DNA from: a virus
Virus record (IMG/VR): IMGVR_UViG_3300047557_001498
Location: 51,070-115,069 of that record
Direction: 5' to 3' (one strand)
DNA length: 64,000 bases
Shown: positions 37,001 through 44,685 of the stretch, one piece after another
Layout: each line of letters opens with the position of its first letter
Numbering within the stretch: position 1 is the stretch's first letter
Made by a program: the position numbers and the translations under genes
Notes under the pieces: model-generated
Seen by the model: the letters and a program-made list of their open reading frames with translations, nothing else
The model's database searches: none
What the model was told of the DNA's origin: nothing

Positions 37001-39673
37001 ATAACCATTCGGATTGTTAGCATCATTTGTTGGCGCTTGTGATCTAACCCCATCCCAATCAAAATCAGTAGTTCCTGCACCAATAGGTCCTCCGATTAAA
37101 GTAACACCAGATGTAGTAATCGGCTGTCCTTGGGCTGTATTCGTATATGATGTTGCTTCTAATGGAACAGCGAATGTATGAAAACCCCTCCAGGTAAATC
37201 TATTTGTTATGTCAAAATATCCATTGGGATTGTTAGCATCGTTTGTTGGTGCTTGTGATCTAATACCATCCCAATCAAAATCAGTAGTTCCTGCACCAAT
37301 AGGTCCACCTATCAGAGTAACACCTGAAGTTGTAATCGGTTGTCCTTGAGCGGTATTGGTATATGAAGTTGCTTCCAATGGAGCAGCAAATGTATGGAAT
37401 CCTCTCCAGGTAAATCTATTCGTTATGTCAAAATAACCATTCGGGTTGTTTATGTCATTTGTTGGCGCTTGATTTCTCGTTCCATCCCAATCGAACTGTG
37501 TTGAACCTAACAAACCACCTATCAGAGTTACACCAGATGTAGTAACTGGTTGCCCTTGAGCAGTGTTTCTATATGAAGTTGCTTCCAACGGAGCAGCAAA
37601 TGTATGAAATCCTCTCCAAGTATGTTGATTGGTAATATCAAAATATCCGTTGGGATTGTTTATATCATTCGTAGGTGCTTGGTTTCTCGTTCCATCCCAA
37701 TCAAAATCAGTAGTTCCCGCACCAATAGGTCCACCTATCAGAGTTACACCAGATGTTGCAACTGGTTGCCCTTGAGCAGTATTGGTATATGATGTTGCTT
37801 CTAATGGAACAGCGAATGTATGAAAACCCCTCCAGGTAAATCTGTTAGTTGAATCGAAGTAACCGTTTGGATTATTTATATCGTTAGTTGGTGCCTGTGA
37901 TCTAATACCATCCCAATCGAACTGTGTTGATCCGAGAAGTCCACCGATAAGAGTTACACCTGGTCCTGTTACTGGTTGCCCTTGAGCAGTGTTAGTATAT
38001 GATGTTGCTTCTAATGGCGTAGCAAAAGTATGGAATCCTCTCCAAGTTGATTGATTGGTTATGTCAAAATATCCGTTGGGATTATTTATATCGTTAGTGG
38101 GGGCATCCGCACGAACACCATCCCAATCGAATTGTGATGATTCTGGAATATACTTTGTATCATATATCTGTGCAAATTTGTGGAATCCTTCGGTAGTAAA
38201 TTGAACTATTCTGTCAAAATAATTAACTTCAGGAGCATCTTGTGGTGTACCATCCCAATCAAATCTTGAAGATTCATTTACATATTTACTATCATATTCT
38301 ACAGCAAATGTATGGAATCCTTCTTTCGTATTTGCACCAGTCAAATCGAAATAATTTACACGAGGAGCATTTTGTCTTACACCGTCCCAATCAAATTCAG
38401 ATGAATCTGTTTTATACTCTGTGATAAACTTTTGAGCAAAAGATGTGAAACCACTCTTTGTAAACTTATTTGTATCATCGAAATAATTTACAACGGGTGC
38501 ATTTTGTCTTACACCGTCCCAATCGTAAGCAGATGCATCGGGTTTATATTTACTATCAAATTCAACAGCAAACGCTTCAAATCCATCCGTTGTATATTGA
38601 TTTGTTATATCAAAATAATTTGCCTCTAATATCGTTTCATATCCGAGATTAGATGAATTATTTACATATTCAGATTGTAACGGTTGAATTTTTTTTGTAA
38701 AACCGTCAGCATTTGTGTTATCAAAATAATCAACTATACTATCTTTTGAATTTGAAAGTGAAGAATTTTTATCAGTCTCATGTCTTCCGGATAATACAGT
38801 TTGCTCTGGATTCGTTAAATCTAAAATACTATCTGATATTGCCAAGTCTGATATTTGACCGTTATATCTTGTAGTATCAACTTTTTCTGTTATCTCTCTG
38901 TTTTCTATTCTTGACTGAGTTCTATATTTTTCGGGTGTTCTATCTATATTTAAAATACTATCCGATAAAAGTTTATTGCTACTTGCATTTACAATAAATT
39001 CCCTTGAACTAAATCCCTTGTCCAAATCAACACTCTGTCCTTCCCTATTATATGTTAATGGTATATTATTTAGAGTGACATCGGGATTTTGTATATTATC
39101 AGTTGCATCATCTGGATTAACTGTTAAATCTGGAGATTGTCTTTGTCTTTCATAAGTTAATGGTATATTATTTAAAGTAACATTTGGATTTACTATATTA
39201 CCAACTTCCGAACCATTGTCTATGACTTCGACATTTGATTGATTGTTATTAGTTCCTTGTTGTGTTCTTGCAATAACAACATCGGATTTGTTTATACTAC
39301 TTTGTACTACATCTTTACTTATTCTTGAAAAAGAAGAAACTATATTTTCAAGTGGTACTCTGGAAGGTGATCCAAAATTCGTTTCTATATTTTTTGGTGA
39401 ATATTCCGAAACTGCATTTATCAATACTTCTTGAAATACATTTTTTATAGTATCATCTAATTTAGTATCTTTTAATTTACCAACTAAATCAATATTACTA
39501 GGAGTTCTAACTCCAGGTCTATTATCTATTAAACCGTCTGTTATAGGTTTATATGAACCGAAGTTATTATCATAGGAATTTCGCGTTTGTGAACTTTTGG
39601 GTAAAGTGGTAGTTGGTTTCGGCGCATTATACCGAAACTTTGACAAATCAGATTTTAAATCTAGCAATGACAT
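31061..39673 (-). CDS. Giant tail protein with 17 FDWDG repeats and an OmpA-like domain
   Basis: 2870 residues. Layout: residues 1-350 Asn/Ser/Asp-rich, with a duplicated NIPLTYxRxxQSxDL unit near 170 and 210; 352-526 four repeats of about 44 residues; 527-1436 thirteen repeats of about 70 residues, each running from NNPNGYFD through WRGFHTFA to FDWDG; about 1440-2550 unique beta-rich sequence, whose last part (IKYIGRADPVYSYDGYERD, then FPGFLSTLTYTFD) recalls tail-tube or baseplate proteins; a Lys/Pro/Glu linker; about 2606-2729 an OmpA C-terminal-like peptidoglycan-binding domain (ITLVGHAS, KLSNSRATTVKNLLIAKG, NRRIEIILE). It sits between the tape measure and the baseplate genes, and has an AGGAAA site. 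It likely belongs to the tail tip or baseplate. Confidence 0.85.
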   Translation of the reverse strand: MSLLDLKSDLSKFRYNAPKPTTTLPKSSQTRNSYDNNFGSYKPITDGLIDNRPGVRTPSNIDLVGKLKDTKLDDTIKNVFQEVLINAVSEYSPKNIETNFGSPSRVPLENIVSSFSRISKDVVQSSINKSDVVIARTQQGTNNNQSNVEVIDNGSEVGNIVNPNVTLNNIPLTYERQRQSPDLTVNPDDATDNIQNPDVTLNNIPLTYNREGQSVDLDKGFSSREFIVNASSNKLLSDSILNIDRTPEKYRTQSRIENREITEKVDTTRYNGQISDLAISDSILDLTNPEQTVLSGRHETDKNSSLSNSKDSIVDYFDNTNADGFTKKIQPLQSEYVNNSSNLGYETILEANYFDITNQYTTDGFEAFAVEFDSKYKPDASAYDWDGVRQNAPVVNYFDDTNKFTKSGFTSFAQKFITEYKTDSSEFDWDGVRQNAPRVNYFDLTGANTKEGFHTFAVEYDSKYVNESSRFDWDGTPQDAPEVNYFDRIVQFTTEGFHKFAQIYDTKYIPESSQFDWDGVRADAPTNDINNPNGYFDITNQSTWRGFHTFATPLEATSYTNTAQGQPVTGPGVTLIGGLLGSTQFDWDGIRSQAPTNDINNPNGYFDSTNRFTWRGFHTFAVPLEATSYTNTAQGQPVATSGVTLIGGPIGAGTTDFDWDGTRNQAPTNDINNPNGYFDITNQHTWRGFHTFAAPLEATSYRNTAQGQPVTTSGVTLIGGLLGSTQFDWDGTRNQAPTNDINNPNGYFDITNRFTWRGFHTFAAPLEATSYTNTAQGQPITTSGVTLIGGPIGAGTTDFDWDGIRSQAPTNDANNPNGYFDITNRFTWRGFHTFAVPLEATSYTNTAQGQPITTSGVTLIGGPIGAGTTDFDWDGVRSQAPTNDANNPNGYFDITNQSTWRGFHTFATPLEPTSYTNTAQGQPVTGPGVTLIGGLLGSTQFDWDGTRNQAPTNDINNPNGYFDITNRFTWRGFHTFALPLEPTSYTNTAQGQPVTGPGVTLIGGLLGSTQFDWDGTRNQAPTNDINNPNGYFDITNRFTWRGFHTFALPLEPTSYTNTNQGQPVTTSGVTLIGGPIGVGTTDFDWDGVRSQAPTNDANNPNGYFDITNQSTWRGFHTFATPLEPTSYTNTAQGQPVTGPGVTLIGGQLGSTQFDWDGLRNQAPTNDINNPNGYFDITNRFTWRGFHTFATPLEATSYTNTNQGQPIAGTIVTLVGGPLGVGTSDFDWDGFRSQAPTNDVNNPSGYFDANNIVTWRGFHTFATPLEPTSYTNTAQGQPVAGGGVTLIGGLLGSTQFDWDGTRNQAPTNDINNPNGYFDQNNQSTWRGFHTFATPLEPTSYTNTGQGQPVAGGGVTLIGGPLGTTQFDWDGTRNQAPTNDANNPNGYFDRNNISTWRGFHTFATPLEATSYANTNQGQPITSGGVNITPGSTQFDWDGTDPYSMRATRFFGFTQGNRFGFMVNMSQFDGTAYPIINPMFSPNILGLQGFPQRVQRFALSTFRQLLQPLQTSNLEQYAPLSFGGKSISGFKATLDNQSPVVNVQKYGFNITGFRRRGKSSGQLVDLTTGAAFLINPSIVVPFMDVNRYTLGGGIDSRPTYVDGEMAVWANTGNPNTATQPFSTIGANGLTAAQVVALNRSFNGLPYYNGVLYKSHIDYQYSKYNLVRDSFNTSTTYPQPFIDTSLNGEDKDLISSLRAINSIPNSVNLPGTGTIDLSSIKNNINSAISFLDSAQSFDEGIVRGGLVKNVVRSILDTKRITKFLLSPKGLLWNAKQIGLQFMNPMVDTGTGLLGIAGATGLPGGVLGINWTNIYNPLSVPLNTFGRNAVINTRFARHGVLMYGEGAYEDIAVTRQLNTDNRDFEDFTSPGFFNRTSDYNRLVSLTKELLPDSYKPIVIVDNNLLLENGAPQLNSGGGVRQKLKYNVNSSTNLPQISTDTKIQRLSTIFGGPNSFLGLFGTTINRATHPYKGINSTGYFPTKESIEKGTDREVFFSPTSVQDNLVNTGNVFQKSINKYGDLILSNASNPGNPLDRNNDFNDDAYVTDEEFGGTLVALKNYIQKIRKTYSSAGASRRMEGANPYETPAPVPYGIQKATARRLYEKGFEQWKHPNPSDRVRDTTKTPSFADIADKTGFLDTAKVIQNDHSPIKNYKTSNYSGLVRSEETFDAITDTTKLQDFRSGLEADNSTRTFSSSPKVINFKNNNLEDRFGIGSEGEPGNLRSEVYVSTIQYTSLIPSGSGGTGIWTENADGSLTLKDSAVMSNYKYAAYPTLKKDVTEQYRKKLLDMAKKNGTAESLVFKVPKFRGDRINIIDWKRSTTDLSSKYVYEQHKNAFQDGKGDSVGAAEDLVQFYFTGANLKGSEYKPTEAIVFRAYIDTIVDNHKPSWTPIKYIGRADPVYSYDGYERDINFGFTVHIGTRDELKASWRKLNMLASWTAPEYTDNGFMKAPVVRLNLGNLYRKFPGFLSTLTYTFDNTQTTWETAKLREDWDFSKKDAEGNLIKALSMPGALELPKTINVQCTFVTFNIYRPEWDCVFYSLFDDRSEDGSLETGLVPVHGDRVNYFRTFDDLPLKHPMNTGLCAIVDLTEKKPKPEEKKQETKPEPAPKKPVEKYLCGINFCTDEDRYVTDSSNAVIDQLANWMLNDCKNSKITLVGHASQEVDFKLPKEKDAYERYALYNMKLSNSRATTVKNLLIAKGVDENRIQSRGAGITSLIQGIPPSDAKNRRIEIILENQDQAGCDVKLVVDPKKATGCPAVTSCSRKEIGDKSEFWLVGPQYFTHKFVPDTGIGGIAVIPEEYKAFSEQVDGEWWIADGGVSWRTKWATKGNRVRGYDLSTTSATSRYKTPVAGSPNNFGAYTYRPRSAQPVDPNET
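35365..38095 (-). repeat. Thirteen tandem in-frame repeats of about 210 bases
   Basis: Each unit encodes about 70 residues: an N-D-x-N-N-P-N-G-Y-F-D opening, W-R-G-F-H-T-F-A, a PLExTSYxNTxQGQP stretch, VTLIGG and FDWDG. Units alternate between two versions of the segment before FDWDG (LLGSTQ or PIGAGTTD), and neighbouring copies are nearly identical at DNA level, so gain or loss of units by recombination is expected. Confidence 0.95.
38096..38620 (-). repeat. Four shorter tandem repeats of about 132 bases
   Basis: Each encodes about 44 residues of the form NYFD, GFxxFA, Y-x-x-x-S-S-x-FDWDG, x-AP. They are the long unit without its central 25-residue insertion and are more diverged from each other, suggesting they are the older form. 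Confidence 0.92.
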
Positions 39674-39692
39674 ATTTTTTCCTATTGTTTCC

Positions 39693-39702
39693 TATAAATA
39701 TG
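39693..39702 (-). promoter_or_regulatory. Late-type promoter motif
   Basis: Coding strand CATATTTATA, 19 bases before the ATG at 39673. Confidence 0.55.
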
Positions 39703-39709
39703 ATTTCTA

Positions 39710-42700
39710 TTAGATACCACCATACTTTTGAAGACCAACTTCTTTATTTTTTCTAAAATCAATTTCACTACTTATCGCTTCAACAGTTCTCTCTCCAATC
39801 TTTATGTATGTTGGTTGAGATGCCATATTTCCAATAATAGCAATTAACTTATCTATTTTTTGCTCAAGAGCAACTGTATTCACATTTACAGATACACCCG
39901 ACTGATTTGTTGTTCCGCTGCTATTTTTACCAGAAGAAACGGTTGATGTTGTTGATGAAACGGTTGATGTTTTTGCACCCTCTCCTCCACCAAATCCAAG
40001 GAAAGATTTTACACTACCAAATAAAGATCCGGCTGCACTTGAAACGGTGGATAATAATCCAGGATTTGTTATCTGTGTAACTCTTTCTAATTTTGCAACA
40101 TCTAACTTTGATAATTTTTTACTCAAATCGGCAATACTATTTGAGACAGATGATATACCACTAGCGAAAGAATATATTTTTGAATTGTTTACTGAATCAA
40201 ATGTTTTAACTACAAATGGTAACATCATGTTTCCACCCATTTTTACAAATGTTGAAAGACTTTCACTCAATGTTACTATTGATTTTGCAACTTGATTCAC
40301 CGCCTTTGATGCCTGCCAAGTTCTGTCTCCACCCAAAATTTGCATTTGTTCATTTAGTTTTTTTATTTCCTCTGCAGATTGTCTTGATAAACCGGCGGCT
40401 TGCTGTGCCATTGCCTGTTGTGGTTTTTGTTGTTGAGCGGCCTGTTGTTTTTTCTGTGCACCTTGTGGTGAATCATCATCTCCTGGTAAAAAGTGCATTA
40501 GTCCTGATATTGGGTTTGCTAAAATATCACCTGCCAATGATAGGTATTCACCTTTTTTATATTTTTCATGTTGTCTTGTATAATTTTGATAAAGTCCTTT
40601 TGTAATATTTTCTTTATCCATTCCAGGAATTAAACCAAACAATCCACTCATTGTCATTGATTCTAACGCACCTCCTAATACACCAGATGCAACTTGTTTA
40701 TTTGTAACAGGTGCTCCCTTTTTAACTAAACCAGCATTTTGTAAGGTTTTATTCGCATCCATTCCTCCGGTAATTCCTTCATATGCAGTGATTGCCGCTC
40801 CAATATATGGCAGTTTACGGGCAATGCTGCTCAAAGGTTTCATAACTTTTGAAAAAATTCCAGCCTTAGATCCAATATTTGCAACATCGTCTGATGAAGA
40901 TAATGCGGTTTTACCAATATCATCTATACTAGATGATGCAGTTTTAACAGTTTTAGTTGTAGTTGCACTTGGTTTCAATTTAATATCATCAACTTTATCT
41001 GCAACTTCTTTTGTTCCTTTTGCCCAATTTTTTAATCCTTCCCATCCAGATTTGAGGGTATTTTTAAGAGCATCTCCCATTTTTCCAATACCCCAAGTTA
41101 TCAACCCTTTAACACCGAAATAACCAGCAATCGTTGCTAATATGTTCGTCATGCTAAACCATTCTGCATTTAAAGATTTAACAGTTTTTGTTACTTTATT
41201 TCCGTTCTTATCTATTTCAGTTATCTGTTCTGATTTTATTATACCTAACCATTCCATTAACTGCATAACTGGTTGTAATAATCCCATCAATACCATTGCT
41301 ATATTTTTTACTATTTTTAAAACTTCAAGTCCAGTTTCTACCAGTCCTGGTAATGATTTAGCAAGAGTTTCAACTATTTTTTTTACTTCTGGTTTCAATT
41401 CATCATAAGTTTTATGTAATTCTTTTACTACCGGCATCAATGTATCTTTTAATTCAGTTTTTATTTTTTCCATATCATCTTGGAATCTTTCGCTTAAACT
41501 TGCTCCTTCTTTTGCTTTAGTCTCACCAAGAAGAAATCCGGCTGATCCTCCATCACCAACTGCCTTCTTATTTTGTTCTTGCATTTTTTGAATAGCTTTT
41601 AAACTGTTTTTACCAAATTGATCTTGTAATTGTCCAAGTCTTGCTACTTGTTCAGTAAATTCTTCCGGACTTATTCCAAATAGTTTTGCTGCAGCTCCTT
41701 TGGCTGTTCTGGACATTCCTTTTAATTTTGAACCAAATTTATCTATGTAATCATCATACATTTCCATTTGTAATTTAAATGCCTTATCGTCTTCACCCAT
41801 GTCTACGGCATATCTATATGCATCCATTTGTCTATGATGAACACCGGTCAATACCTCCACGGTGAATTGATCTTCTAAACTAGATTCAACATCTAATGCC
41901 GATGCTATTGCCTCGTGAAACATCTTTAAGTCTATACCCATTACTTTTGCCTGACCAGCAAATGCTGCCAATTCCCTAACTGATCCCTTGAATCCCAAAG
42001 CAATAGTTTGTGGAACACTTGCAATCGCCTTGAACGCCTGTCTCATGCTTAATATATTTTTATTGACACCACCGGCGGCTTGTGCCATCTTATCCATACT
42101 AACTCCCATTGAGTTAGATATTTTGTAAAAGTTTATTGCTTCCTCGTTTGTTAATTGCCATTTTTCTCTTAACAATGTAATACCCTGAAGCATTCCATTT
42201 TGTAAAGAAGCACTCTGCAATCTTTCCAATGATGTACCATATTCTTCTGTTAAATCTTCAAGTGTTTTTGCCAATTCTTTTACATTAACACCGACAACAT
42301 TCATACGAAGTGACAACTTTCCAAGAGTGCTAAACAATGCCTCAGCTCTAGATCTACTAATAGAAAATTGTTTACTTAAATCTGCAATATCTTGATCCAA
42401 TTCAAATACTACACCAATCAATTTTTTTACTACCGTTACCAACAAAGAGAATATCCCCATCAAAGCCATACCAGGTAAAGCAAGTGCAAATCCCTTAGCA
42501 GCAGTTCCCCAATCCTTTATAGTCTGTTTTATTGTTTTAGTTCCATCAAGAATCTTCCCTAATCCCATTTTGTTCATTATGAATGCACCGCCCGGTACAG
42601 CAGCAAGAAATCCTATCATTGCAGCCCTTGATTCTTTTGCAGATTTTGCCTTTTCCGCCATTTGTTGATTGATTTGTTTCAATTTCTGAAACTCTTTCAT

Positions 42701-43486
42701 TTGATCATCAACGAGCTTTCTTTGTAGGACATATCTTTCTGCACCAAGTTTCTTTGCATTCAAATCTAATCTGACAGATTGTTCTTTTAAGTCTTTTTCT
42801 AATTGGTATGTATCTATTAACTCATAACCCTTCTTCTTCATGTTTTCCATATTATCTACTATCTTTGCAGATAATGCGTCTATACCGGAAGCATTTTTTA
42901 CAGTTTCACCAAGAGTTTTTTCAAATGCCTGTGTTTCTTCTTTTGTACCCTTAAAAAGTTTTTTTATTTCCGTTGTTTTATCTGCAATTTGAGATACTGC
43001 CTGACCTGATATTTTTAATGCTTGTGCCTTTTTTAAAACACTTTCATTAACAGAACGCATTAGTATTGCAGATTTCTCTTGTAATCCACCAATTTCTTTT
43101 TCATATGATTTTTGTTTTTCGTATAATTGATTTCTTTCTTGTTGTTTTTTTAATCTTTCCGTTTCCCTTTTTGCTATTTTTTCAAGTTCTTTGTTTTCTT
43201 CTTTTATTTTTTTGTTTAAGTCTTCTTTTATAGACTGTTCTTTTTCTTGTCTTTTTAAACTTTCTTTTTCTATCTTTTCTATCTGGCCCATAATGCGATA
43301 ATATTCATTACGATTTTTAGATCTAACGGCATCTAACTTTGCCATTTTTTCTAAGAAATCGGCTGATTTTTTATCTTCGGCTGCAATTTGTTTTTTAACA
43401 GCAAGTATGTTTTTTTCTAACTCAAACAGAAGTTTTTTTAATTCAACAACCGTTGTTGGTAATTGAGTGGGTTTTTTCTTTGCCAT
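39710..43486 (-). CDS. Tail tape measure protein
   Basis: 1258 residues. The first 320 are Lys/Glu/Gln-rich coiled coil. A hydrophobic stretch near 335-375 (ALPGMALMGIFSLLVTVV) is followed by long helices, a second hydrophobic segment near 725-745, a low-complexity Gln/Ala region near 1010-1035 and a Ser/Thr/Gly-rich tail. This is the standard make-up of a tape measure, which sets tail length and exits with the DNA. Position agrees: after the sheath, tube and chaperone genes and before the baseplate genes. ATG 43486 is preferred over the in-frame TTG one codon upstream. Confidence 0.9.
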   Translation of the reverse strand: MAKKKPTQLPTTVVELKKLLFELEKNILAVKKQIAAEDKKSADFLEKMAKLDAVRSKNRNEYYRIMGQIEKIEKESLKRQEKEQSIKEDLNKKIKEENKELEKIAKRETERLKKQQERNQLYEKQKSYEKEIGGLQEKSAILMRSVNESVLKKAQALKISGQAVSQIADKTTEIKKLFKGTKEETQAFEKTLGETVKNASGIDALSAKIVDNMENMKKKGYELIDTYQLEKDLKEQSVRLDLNAKKLGAERYVLQRKLVDDQMKEFQKLKQINQQMAEKAKSAKESRAAMIGFLAAVPGGAFIMNKMGLGKILDGTKTIKQTIKDWGTAAKGFALALPGMALMGIFSLLVTVVKKLIGVVFELDQDIADLSKQFSISRSRAEALFSTLGKLSLRMNVVGVNVKELAKTLEDLTEEYGTSLERLQSASLQNGMLQGITLLREKWQLTNEEAINFYKISNSMGVSMDKMAQAAGGVNKNILSMRQAFKAIASVPQTIALGFKGSVRELAAFAGQAKVMGIDLKMFHEAIASALDVESSLEDQFTVEVLTGVHHRQMDAYRYAVDMGEDDKAFKLQMEMYDDYIDKFGSKLKGMSRTAKGAAAKLFGISPEEFTEQVARLGQLQDQFGKNSLKAIQKMQEQNKKAVGDGGSAGFLLGETKAKEGASLSERFQDDMEKIKTELKDTLMPVVKELHKTYDELKPEVKKIVETLAKSLPGLVETGLEVLKIVKNIAMVLMGLLQPVMQLMEWLGIIKSEQITEIDKNGNKVTKTVKSLNAEWFSMTNILATIAGYFGVKGLITWGIGKMGDALKNTLKSGWEGLKNWAKGTKEVADKVDDIKLKPSATTTKTVKTASSSIDDIGKTALSSSDDVANIGSKAGIFSKVMKPLSSIARKLPYIGAAITAYEGITGGMDANKTLQNAGLVKKGAPVTNKQVASGVLGGALESMTMSGLFGLIPGMDKENITKGLYQNYTRQHEKYKKGEYLSLAGDILANPISGLMHFLPGDDDSPQGAQKKQQAAQQQKPQQAMAQQAAGLSRQSAEEIKKLNEQMQILGGDRTWQASKAVNQVAKSIVTLSESLSTFVKMGGNMMLPFVVKTFDSVNNSKIYSFASGISSVSNSIADLSKKLSKLDVAKLERVTQITNPGLLSTVSSAAGSLFGSVKSFLGFGGGEGAKTSTVSSTTSTVSSGKNSSGTTNQSGVSVNVNTVALEQKIDKLIAIIGNMASQPTYIKIGERTVEAISSEIDFRKNKEVGLQKYGGI

Positions 43487-43507
43487 CAAATACTACCAAA
43501 ATCTAAT

Positions 43508-43540
43508 AAAAAAGTCTACATATGTATAAATATGTAGACT
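43508..43540 (-). terminator. Rho-independent terminator with a promoter motif in its loop
   Basis: Ten-base-pair stem (AGTCTACATA/TATGTAGACT) then TTTTTT on the coding strand. It ends the chaperone transcript. The eight-base loop plus part of the stem contains ATATTTATA. Confidence 0.85.
43525..43534 (-). promoter_or_regulatory. Late-type promoter motif inside terminator
   Basis: Coding strand CATATTTATA, 38 bases before the tape measure ATG at 43486. It spans the left stem end and loop of the hairpin at 43508-43540. Confidence 0.5.
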
Positions 43541-43545
43541 CTAAA

Positions 43546-43782
43546 TTATCTCGGCATATTGATGTTAGGTTTGCTTATTTCTTTTCCAGATGAATTTTCA
43601 TATTGTTTTCTTTCTTCTTCGATAGCATCAGACATCATTTTTAAGTAATATCTTCTTAAATATATTGGCATCTGATATACTTCTGTGAAATTAAATCCAC
43701 CTTTTCCTGCATAACACATGGAAAATATTTCTTGGTGTAAACCTAACCTATACTCAGGAGGTAGGCCAAAAAAAGGAGACAT
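43546..43782 (-). CDS. Tail assembly chaperone, downstream overlapping frame
   Basis: 78 residues, overlapping the end of the gp26-like gene by 29 bases in the +1 frame. In tailed phages the two genes before the tape measure encode chaperones, and the second is usually made by ribosomal frameshifting. Here a run of seven T (coding strand, complement of 43768-43774) sits inside the overlap, and a +1 or -2 shift there would join the frames (…MDVSFF to GLPPEYRLGL). It also has its own ATG with an AAGGAG 12 bases upstream, so separate initiation is possible. Confidence 0.72.
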   Translation of the reverse strand: MSPFFGLPPEYRLGLHQEIFSMCYAGKGGFNFTEVYQMPIYLRRYYLKMMSDAIEEERKQYENSSGKEISKPNINMPR

Positions 43783-44626
43783 CCATCGGGATGTCCAACT
43801 CCTTCACTTCACCTGTAGCATTTGATATAAATGTAAATTTCATATCCATGTCAGGAGATATTTCACGCATATACTTTCTAAATGCCCTTGAATCGAGGGC
43901 AAATAGTTCATTATCAACGAAATGATTTATTGCAGCTCGGCCTCTTTCACCATCAACTGCAATAATAATATGTTTGAGTCTTGTTGTCAATTCCTTATCA
44001 ATACCAGTTTTAATGAATGATTTATTTGATGCCTTTAATTCGGCTTGAATATCTTTTTCCAGTTGATGTGTCATCAGTCTAAAAGTTACCGTTCTTTTTG
44101 AATTTGGTAAAGTAAAATCAAATTCATTTTTACGGTTCTCAAATAAGCTAAAATCGACCTCCTTGTGCTCAATTTGAGATAAATCTATGGTTACAATTTG
44201 TTTATCTTCGGGGGAAAAAGGATCTTCAATTTCTACTGTATAATCATTCCCATATCCTAATATTCTTGCGGCCATCATAATTGCATTTTTATCACCGGCA
44301 TAAATATCACCATAATTGACAGGAGTAACAATCAAAGACTCAAACAATTTGTCTAATACAACACCTTGTTTAATGAGATTCTGTGATGTTAAAATGTCTT
44401 CTTCTCTTGCAGTCATATATTTCATTTCAATAAATCCATCTGCAAGTGGATGGTCTATTGGGTAAACTAATCCTTTTGAAGGCAATGGTATCACCTCTGT
44501 TGGAAAGTTTGTTTTTTTTACGTCTTCTTGTTTGTGTTGAGAGAGAAGTCTCTCTTTGATTTCGGCATCTGACATTTCAGAATTTAGTTCTTCCGAAATA
44601 TTATATCCATTAGCTAATTGTGACAT
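43754..44626 (-). CDS. T4 gp26-like baseplate/tail assembly chaperone
   Basis: 290 residues. The segment VIPLPSKGLVYP near 42-53, followed by IEMKYMTAREEDILTS near 66-81, is the signature of the T4 gp26 (T4_baseplate) family: a short P-x-x-G-x-x-Y-P element then an M-T-x-x-E-E-D-I-L-T helix. Family members assist hub assembly and behave as tail chaperones. It is immediately upstream of the overlapping chaperone frame and the tape measure, as expected. AGGA site present. Confidence 0.82.
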   Translation of the reverse strand: MSQLANGYNISEELNSEMSDAEIKERLLSQHKQEDVKKTNFPTEVIPLPSKGLVYPIDHPLADGFIEMKYMTAREEDILTSQNLIKQGVVLDKLFESLIVTPVNYGDIYAGDKNAIMMAARILGYGNDYTVEIEDPFSPEDKQIVTIDLSQIEHKEVDFSLFENRKNEFDFTLPNSKRTVTFRLMTHQLEKDIQAELKASNKSFIKTGIDKELTTRLKHIIIAVDGERGRAAINHFVDNELFALDSRAFRKYMREISPDMDMKFTFISNATGEVKELDIPMDVSFFWPTS

Positions 44627-44673
44627 AATATAATCCTATAACATTTTTTAAAAAACAATATATCGTGTGTTAC

Positions 44674-44683
44674 TATAAATATG
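44674..44683 (-). promoter_or_regulatory. Late-type promoter motif
   Basis: Coding strand CATATTTATA, 47 bases before the ATG at 44626. Confidence 0.5.
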
Positions 44684-44685
44684 AT

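Noticed and set aside
35365-38620. CRISPR-like or non-coding tandem repeat array
   Set aside because: The repeats keep one open reading frame across the whole stretch and encode conserved protein units; there are no unique spacers between short identical repeats.
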